Origin: Lactobacillus amylolyticus DSM 11664
GTDB lineage: Bacteria; Bacillota; Bacilli; Lactobacillales; Lactobacillaceae
DNA: 10,536 bases
Assembly: GCF_000178475.1 (NCBI RefSeq)
Contig: NZ_ADNY01000054.1
Coordinates: 1-10,536 of the forward strand
Direction: 5' to 3'
The position numbers and the translations under genes are program-made. The notes under the pieces were generated by a model. It worked only from the letters and a program-made list of their open reading frames with translations. It had not been told where the DNA came from and did no database searches. Positions 7,638 to 10,536 of the stretch are shown here, piece by piece; the stretch's first letter is position 1; every line of letters starts with the position of its first letter.

Positions 7638-8531
7638 TTATTCATTTGCCAATAACATTAAATCAGGTCGATAACCATGCGTAGTTTGTTGATATATTGC
7701 CTTAACTTTTCCATTGTAGCGTAAAGCCACTTTTTTTGCATCAGTCTTTAATTCAATTGTTGCCCCATTTTTGACTTTAAGCCATTTGCCAAAAGATAAG
7801 TCAATTGTCTCGTAATCTTTAAAAAAGGCATCAATCGGCTGAATCAGCTTGCTTGCGTTTTCGGGGTCGGACTCAATCTTAGATAATTTTACCGCCTGAC
7901 TGAGATCAAAACCAGAACTGCCTGTCCTTCTAAGATAAGTCATAACAGCTGGTTCCTCTAATTTTGCGCCTAAATCATTAACCAAGCTTCTGACATAAGT
8001 GCCTTTGCTGCATTTGACTTCAAAATCGAAGCTTTCCTGGCCTTTTTCTTGATCAAACAGCGGCTGATTCAGCAATTGATATCTGTCTATCTTAACGGTT
8101 CTTTTCGGTCTTTCAACTTCTATGCCTTCGCGAGCATATTCATATAAGTGTTTACCGTTAACTTTGACAGCTGAATAAATTGGTGGCACTTGCTCGATTT
8201 CACCTAAAAAGCTATTCATTGCAGCTTGAATTTGCTCTTTGCTAAATGGTCTTTCCAACTTCTTTTCTTGCAAAATCTTACCATCGGTATCATATGAATC
8301 AGTACAGTAGCCAAACAGGCCTGTTCCTTGATAAGTTTTTGGTCTGGTATGCATCAACTCGATCAACTTGGTGGCCTGTCCAATGGCAATTGGCAAAACG
8401 CCGGTTACTTCTGGATCTAAAGTTCCCGCATGACCGATCTTTTTAATGTGCAGGGCCTTGCGCAAATGATAGACAACATCGGCACTGGTCATCCCCTGAT
8501 CTTTATCGATTACTAAAATTCCGTTTAACAT
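7638..8531 (-). CDS. truB: tRNA pseudouridine(55) synthase TruB
   Basis: Isomerises U55 in the T-loop of tRNAs to pseudouridine and also helps tRNA folding. The 297-residue protein has the catalytic motif GHAGTLDP at 33-40, with the nucleophile Asp39. It also has KTYQ at 65-68, [21 protein letters not shown] at 116-136, and the [10 protein letters not shown] motif at 174-183. A C-terminal region of about 60 residues fits the PUA-like domain of the family. The ATG start has a weaker AAAAGGG 6 nt upstream. A strong terminator hairpin lies between rbfA and this gene, so its expression needs read-through or a promoter inside rbfA; none was convincing by eye. It is followed by ribF, as in many Firmicutes. 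Confidence 0.97.
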   Translation of the reverse strand: MLNGILVIDKDQGMTSADVVYHLRKALHIKKIGHAGTLDPEVTGVLPIAIGQATKLIELMHTRPKTYQGTGLFGYCTDSYDTDGKILQEKKLERPFSKEQIQAAMNSFLGEIEQVPPIYSAVKVNGKHLYEYAREGIEVERPKRTVKIDRYQLLNQPLFDQEKGQESFDFEVKCSKGTYVRSLVNDLGAKLEEPAVMTYLRRTGSSGFDLSQAVKLSKIESDPENASKLIQPIDAFFKDYETIDLSFGKWLKVKNGATIELKTDAKKVALRYNGKVKAIYQQTTHGYRPDLMLLANE

Positions 8532-8549
8532 TGTTTACCCTTTTCCAAG

Positions 8550-8573
8550 AAAAAAAAGCGCCTAACGGCGCTT
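8550..8573 (-). terminator. Rho-independent terminator after rbfA
   Basis: A perfect 7-bp GC-rich stem pairs 8556-8562 with 8567-8573 around the tetraloop GUUA (minus strand). The RNA then has eight U in a row, two of them in the stem. It lies 5 bp after the rbfA stop and only about 6 nt before the Shine-Dalgarno region of truB, so it ends the infB-rbfA transcript and sits in the truB leader. Confidence 0.85.
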
Positions 8574-8578
8574 CTTTA

Positions 8579-8941
8579 TTATTTGTTCCGCTCAGCATCT
8601 TGCTTTTTAACTTCAGCAATCAAACGGTCAATCTTTGAACCGTATTTGACTGAATTATCATGTTTAAAGATAAGTTCAGGCACTTTGTAGACAGTCAGTA
8701 CTTGTCCAAGTAAATGACGCATCATGCCCTTAGCTTTCTCTAAGCCTTCAGCAACTTCTTGCTCTTTTTCTGGATCTTCAGTCAAAAGGCTGTAGTAGAC
8801 AGTTGCATATGATAAATCATTCGTACACTCAACCGCAGTGATTGTAACTTCACTAAGACGGGGATCACGAATGTTCTTTTGCAAGATCTTAGTTAGTTCG
8901 CGAAGTATTTCTCCTTCAACTCGACCAATTCTATGTTTCAT
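8579..8941 (-). CDS. rbfA: Ribosome-binding factor A (RbfA)
   Basis: Small KH-like factor that binds the 30S subunit and assists late 16S rRNA maturation, also linked to cold adaptation (family knowledge). The 120-residue protein is the usual length. It begins MKHRIGRVEGEILREL, carries DPRLSEVTITAVECTNDLSYATVYYS at about 26-51, and ends with the second half of the KH fold, VPELIFKHDNSVKYGSKIDRLI at 87-108. The ATG has a strong GGGAGGA ribosome-binding site about 4 nt upstream (8946-8952). It lies 17 bp after infB, the conserved infB-rbfA pairing, and is followed by a strong terminator. Confidence 0.97.
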   Translation of the reverse strand: MKHRIGRVEGEILRELTKILQKNIRDPRLSEVTITAVECTNDLSYATVYYSLLTEDPEKEQEVAEGLEKAKGMMRHLLGQVLTVYKVPELIFKHDNSVKYGSKIDRLIAEVKKQDAERNK

Positions 8942-8958
8942 TTTGTCCTCCCTAAAAA

Positions 8959-10536
8959 TTACTTAGGTTCAACTTGTTGCATTTCGTAAACTTCGAATTC
9001 GTCGCCGACTTTAATATCGTTGTAGTCCTTGATTGTTAAACCACAATCGTTTCCTTGCTTAACTTCCTTGGCGTCATCTTTGTAACGCTTAAGTGAAGCA
9101 ATTTCACCGTCATACTTAACAATGCCATCACGAATAACTCTAATCTTTGAATCATTCTTGACAACACCCTTATCAACGAAGGAACCAGCAATTGTACCAA
9201 CTTTAGAAACTTTCCAAGTTTCACGAACAGTAAGGTTACCAATGACCTTTTCTTCGTAAGTTGGTTCAAGCATACCCTTCATAGCGGCAGTTACGTCATC
9301 AATTGCCTTGTAAATGACACTGTACAAGCGAATGTCAACGCCATCAGTATCAGCTTGTGATTTTGCCGTTGGAGTTGAACGAACGTTGAAACCAATGATA
9401 AAGGCATTTGAAGCACTGGCTAAAGTTACATCAGATTCATTAATGGCTCCTACGCCTGAGTGAATGACATTTACTCTTACGCCTTCAACGTTAATCTTTT
9501 CAAAGGATTGTTGCAATGCCTCTACTGAACCTTGAGCATCGGCCTTAAGAACGATGTCAACTTCCTTCATGTTCTCCTTCTTCATCGTATCGAAGAGGTT
9601 GTCAAGAGTAACGTGAGTAACATTTTCCCGTTGCTTTTGCAAAGCTTGTTGAGCTCTTTCTTCACCAACTTGACGAGCAGTCTTTTCATCATCGAAGACA
9701 ACCATCTTATCAGCGGATTCAGGTACATCGTTCAAGCCAGTAATTTCAACAGGCATAGATGGAGTTGCCTTCTTAACTTGGCGACCACGATCATTAGTCA
9801 TTGTTCTTACACGACCAAAGGTGTTACCAACAACGATTGGATCACCAACATGAAGCGTACCTTCTTGAACAAGAATGTCGGCAACTGGACCGCGTCCACG
9901 GTCCAAACGAGCTTCAATAACAGTCCCGATTGCCTTTTGCTTTGGATCAGCCTTAAGTTCCATCACATCTGATTGAAGCAAAATCATTTGAAGCAAGTCA
10001 TCAACGTTTTGACCAGTCTTAGCTGAAATATCAACGAAGATTGTGTCACCACCGTAATCTTCTGGAATTAAACCATACTTCATCAATTGTTCAGTTACGT
10101 GTTGTGGGTTGGCACCTGGAACATCCATCTTGTTAATAGCAACAATAATTGGAACATTGGCACTCTTAGCGTGGTCGATCGCTTCAATGGTCTGTGGCAT
10201 TACCCCGTCATCGGCAGCAACAACCAAAACAACGATATCAGTAATTTCAGCACCACGTGCACGCATGTTAGAGAAGGCTGCGTGTCCTGGAGTATCCAAG
10301 AAAGTGATCAAACGGTCATCAAGACGAACTTGATAAGCACCGATCTTCTGAGTAATACCACCAGCTTCGTGAGCAGAAACATGAGTATGACGCAAACGGT
10401 CAAGCAAAGTAGTTTTACCATGGTCAACGTGACCCATGATAGTAATTACTGGTGGACGCTTAACTAAGTTCTTTGACTTCTTAGTTGCTTCCATTTGCTT
10501 ATCGTAAAGCTTGTCAATATCAGAAATATCTTCATG
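8959..10536 (-). CDS. infB: Translation initiation factor IF2, C-terminal part (5' end beyond the window)
   Basis: GTPase that brings initiator fMet-tRNA to the 30S subunit and promotes subunit joining. The frame is open from the stop at 8959 to the window edge, giving 525 visible residues that begin [14 protein letters not shown]. The internal ATG at 10494 is not the start, because the coding frame continues upstream of it. In visible numbering the G domain has GHVDHGKT at 35-42, GGITQ at 59-63, DTPGH at 81-85, NKMD at 135-138 and SAK at 172-174. Next come domain II ([15 protein letters not shown], about 214-228), domain III with DAQGSVEAL at 333-341, and the fMet-tRNA-binding C2 domain ending [16 protein letters not shown]. 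The variable N-terminal region of IF2 lies off the window. The next gene, rbfA, starts 17 bp downstream. Confidence 0.97.
   Translation of the reverse strand, partial: HEDISDIDKLYDKQMEATKKSKNLVKRPPVITIMGHVDHGKTTLLDRLRHTHVSAHEAGGITQKIGAYQVRLDDRLITFLDTPGHAAFSNMRARGAEITDIVVLVVAADDGVMPQTIEAIDHAKSANVPIIVAINKMDVPGANPQHVTEQLMKYGLIPEDYGGDTIFVDISAKTGQNVDDLLQMILLQSDVMELKADPKQKAIGTVIEARLDRGRGPVADILVQEGTLHVGDPIVVGNTFGRVRTMTNDRGRQVKKATPSMPVEITGLNDVPESADKMVVFDDEKTARQVGEERAQQALQKQRENVTHVTLDNLFDTMKKENMKEVDIVLKADAQGSVEALQQSFEKINVEGVRVNVIHSGVGAINESDVTLASASNAFIIGFNVRSTPTAKSQADTDGVDIRLYSVIYKAIDDVTAAMKGMLEPTYEEKVIGNLTVRETWKVSKVGTIAGSFVDKGVVKNDSKIRVIRDGIVKYDGEIASLKRYKDDAKEVKQGNDCGLTIKDYNDIKVGDEFEVYEMQQVEPK

Noticed and set aside
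9532..9972. Plus-strand 146-codon frame opposite infB
   Set aside because: It overlaps a strongly conserved IF2 coding region, its product has no recognisable motif and it is a codon-bias shadow.
10087..10467. Plus-strand 126-codon frame opposite the IF2 G domain
   Set aside because: It lies fully antisense to conserved GTPase motifs, with no recognisable product.
10492..10494. ATG at 10494 as the start of infB
   Set aside because: The coding frame continues upstream to the window edge, and IF2 normally has a long N-terminal region before this point.

Overview
The window comes from a low-GC Gram-positive bacterium, most likely a Lactobacillus of the acidophilus/helveticus/crispatus group. 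The reasons are the AT-rich codon use, the DnaK without the extra N-terminal segment of Gram-negative DnaK and with a tail ending FHKVDPNK, a CIRCE-controlled hrcA-grpE-dnaK-dnaJ cluster, and the preceding infB-rbfA-truB-ribF order. Genus is recognised from protein style only; no database was searched. Every convincing gene lies on the minus strand, so transcription runs from high to low coordinates.

In transcription order the window opens with the 3' three quarters or so of infB (initiation factor IF2, cut by the window edge at 10536), then rbfA. A strong GC-rich hairpin with a U-tract follows rbfA. Next come truB (tRNA pseudouridine-55 synthase) and ribF (riboflavin kinase/FAD synthetase). 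Together these form the translation/ribosome-maturation half of the window.

A 239-bp gap (6442-6680) separates ribF from an Lsa-type ABC-F protein, which is probably a ribosome-protection factor against lincosamides, streptogramin A or pleuromutilins. The gap is the most interesting part of the window. It holds a candidate promoter (TTGATA-17-TATATT), a roughly 120-nt long imperfect hairpin ending in a U-tract, and a six-codon upstream ORF (MHFWQD) with a good Shine-Dalgarno inside that hairpin. A second intrinsic terminator lies directly in front of the ABC-F ribosome-binding site. This is the layout expected of ribosome-mediated attenuation of an antibiotic-resistance gene.

Between the ABC-F gene and hrcA only 73 bp remain (4842-4914 if counted from the first CIRCE arm; hrcA itself begins at 4816). 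They carry a sigma-A-type promoter (TTGCAA-16-TATAAT) bracketed by two CIRCE operators, each with one perfect and one degenerate half-site. No dedicated terminator for the ABC-F gene is visible there. The heat-shock genes hrcA, grpE and dnaK follow with 18-19 bp gaps. dnaK and dnaJ are separated by 84 bp containing a 12-bp hairpin and a TATAAT box. dnaJ is closed by a perfect 11-bp terminator with a GCAA tetraloop at 5-30.

Functionally the products form two groups: translation initiation and ribosome/tRNA maturation (IF2, RbfA, TruB, with RibF as a metabolic passenger), and protein folding with its own repressor (HrcA, GrpE, DnaK, DnaJ). The ABC-F gene sits at the junction. Three starts are non-ATG (dnaJ TTG, grpE GTG, ribF TTG), and two of the longest possible ORF starts (hrcA GTG at 4840, ABC-F TTG at 6444) should be moved to internal ATGs because of their Shine-Dalgarno positions.
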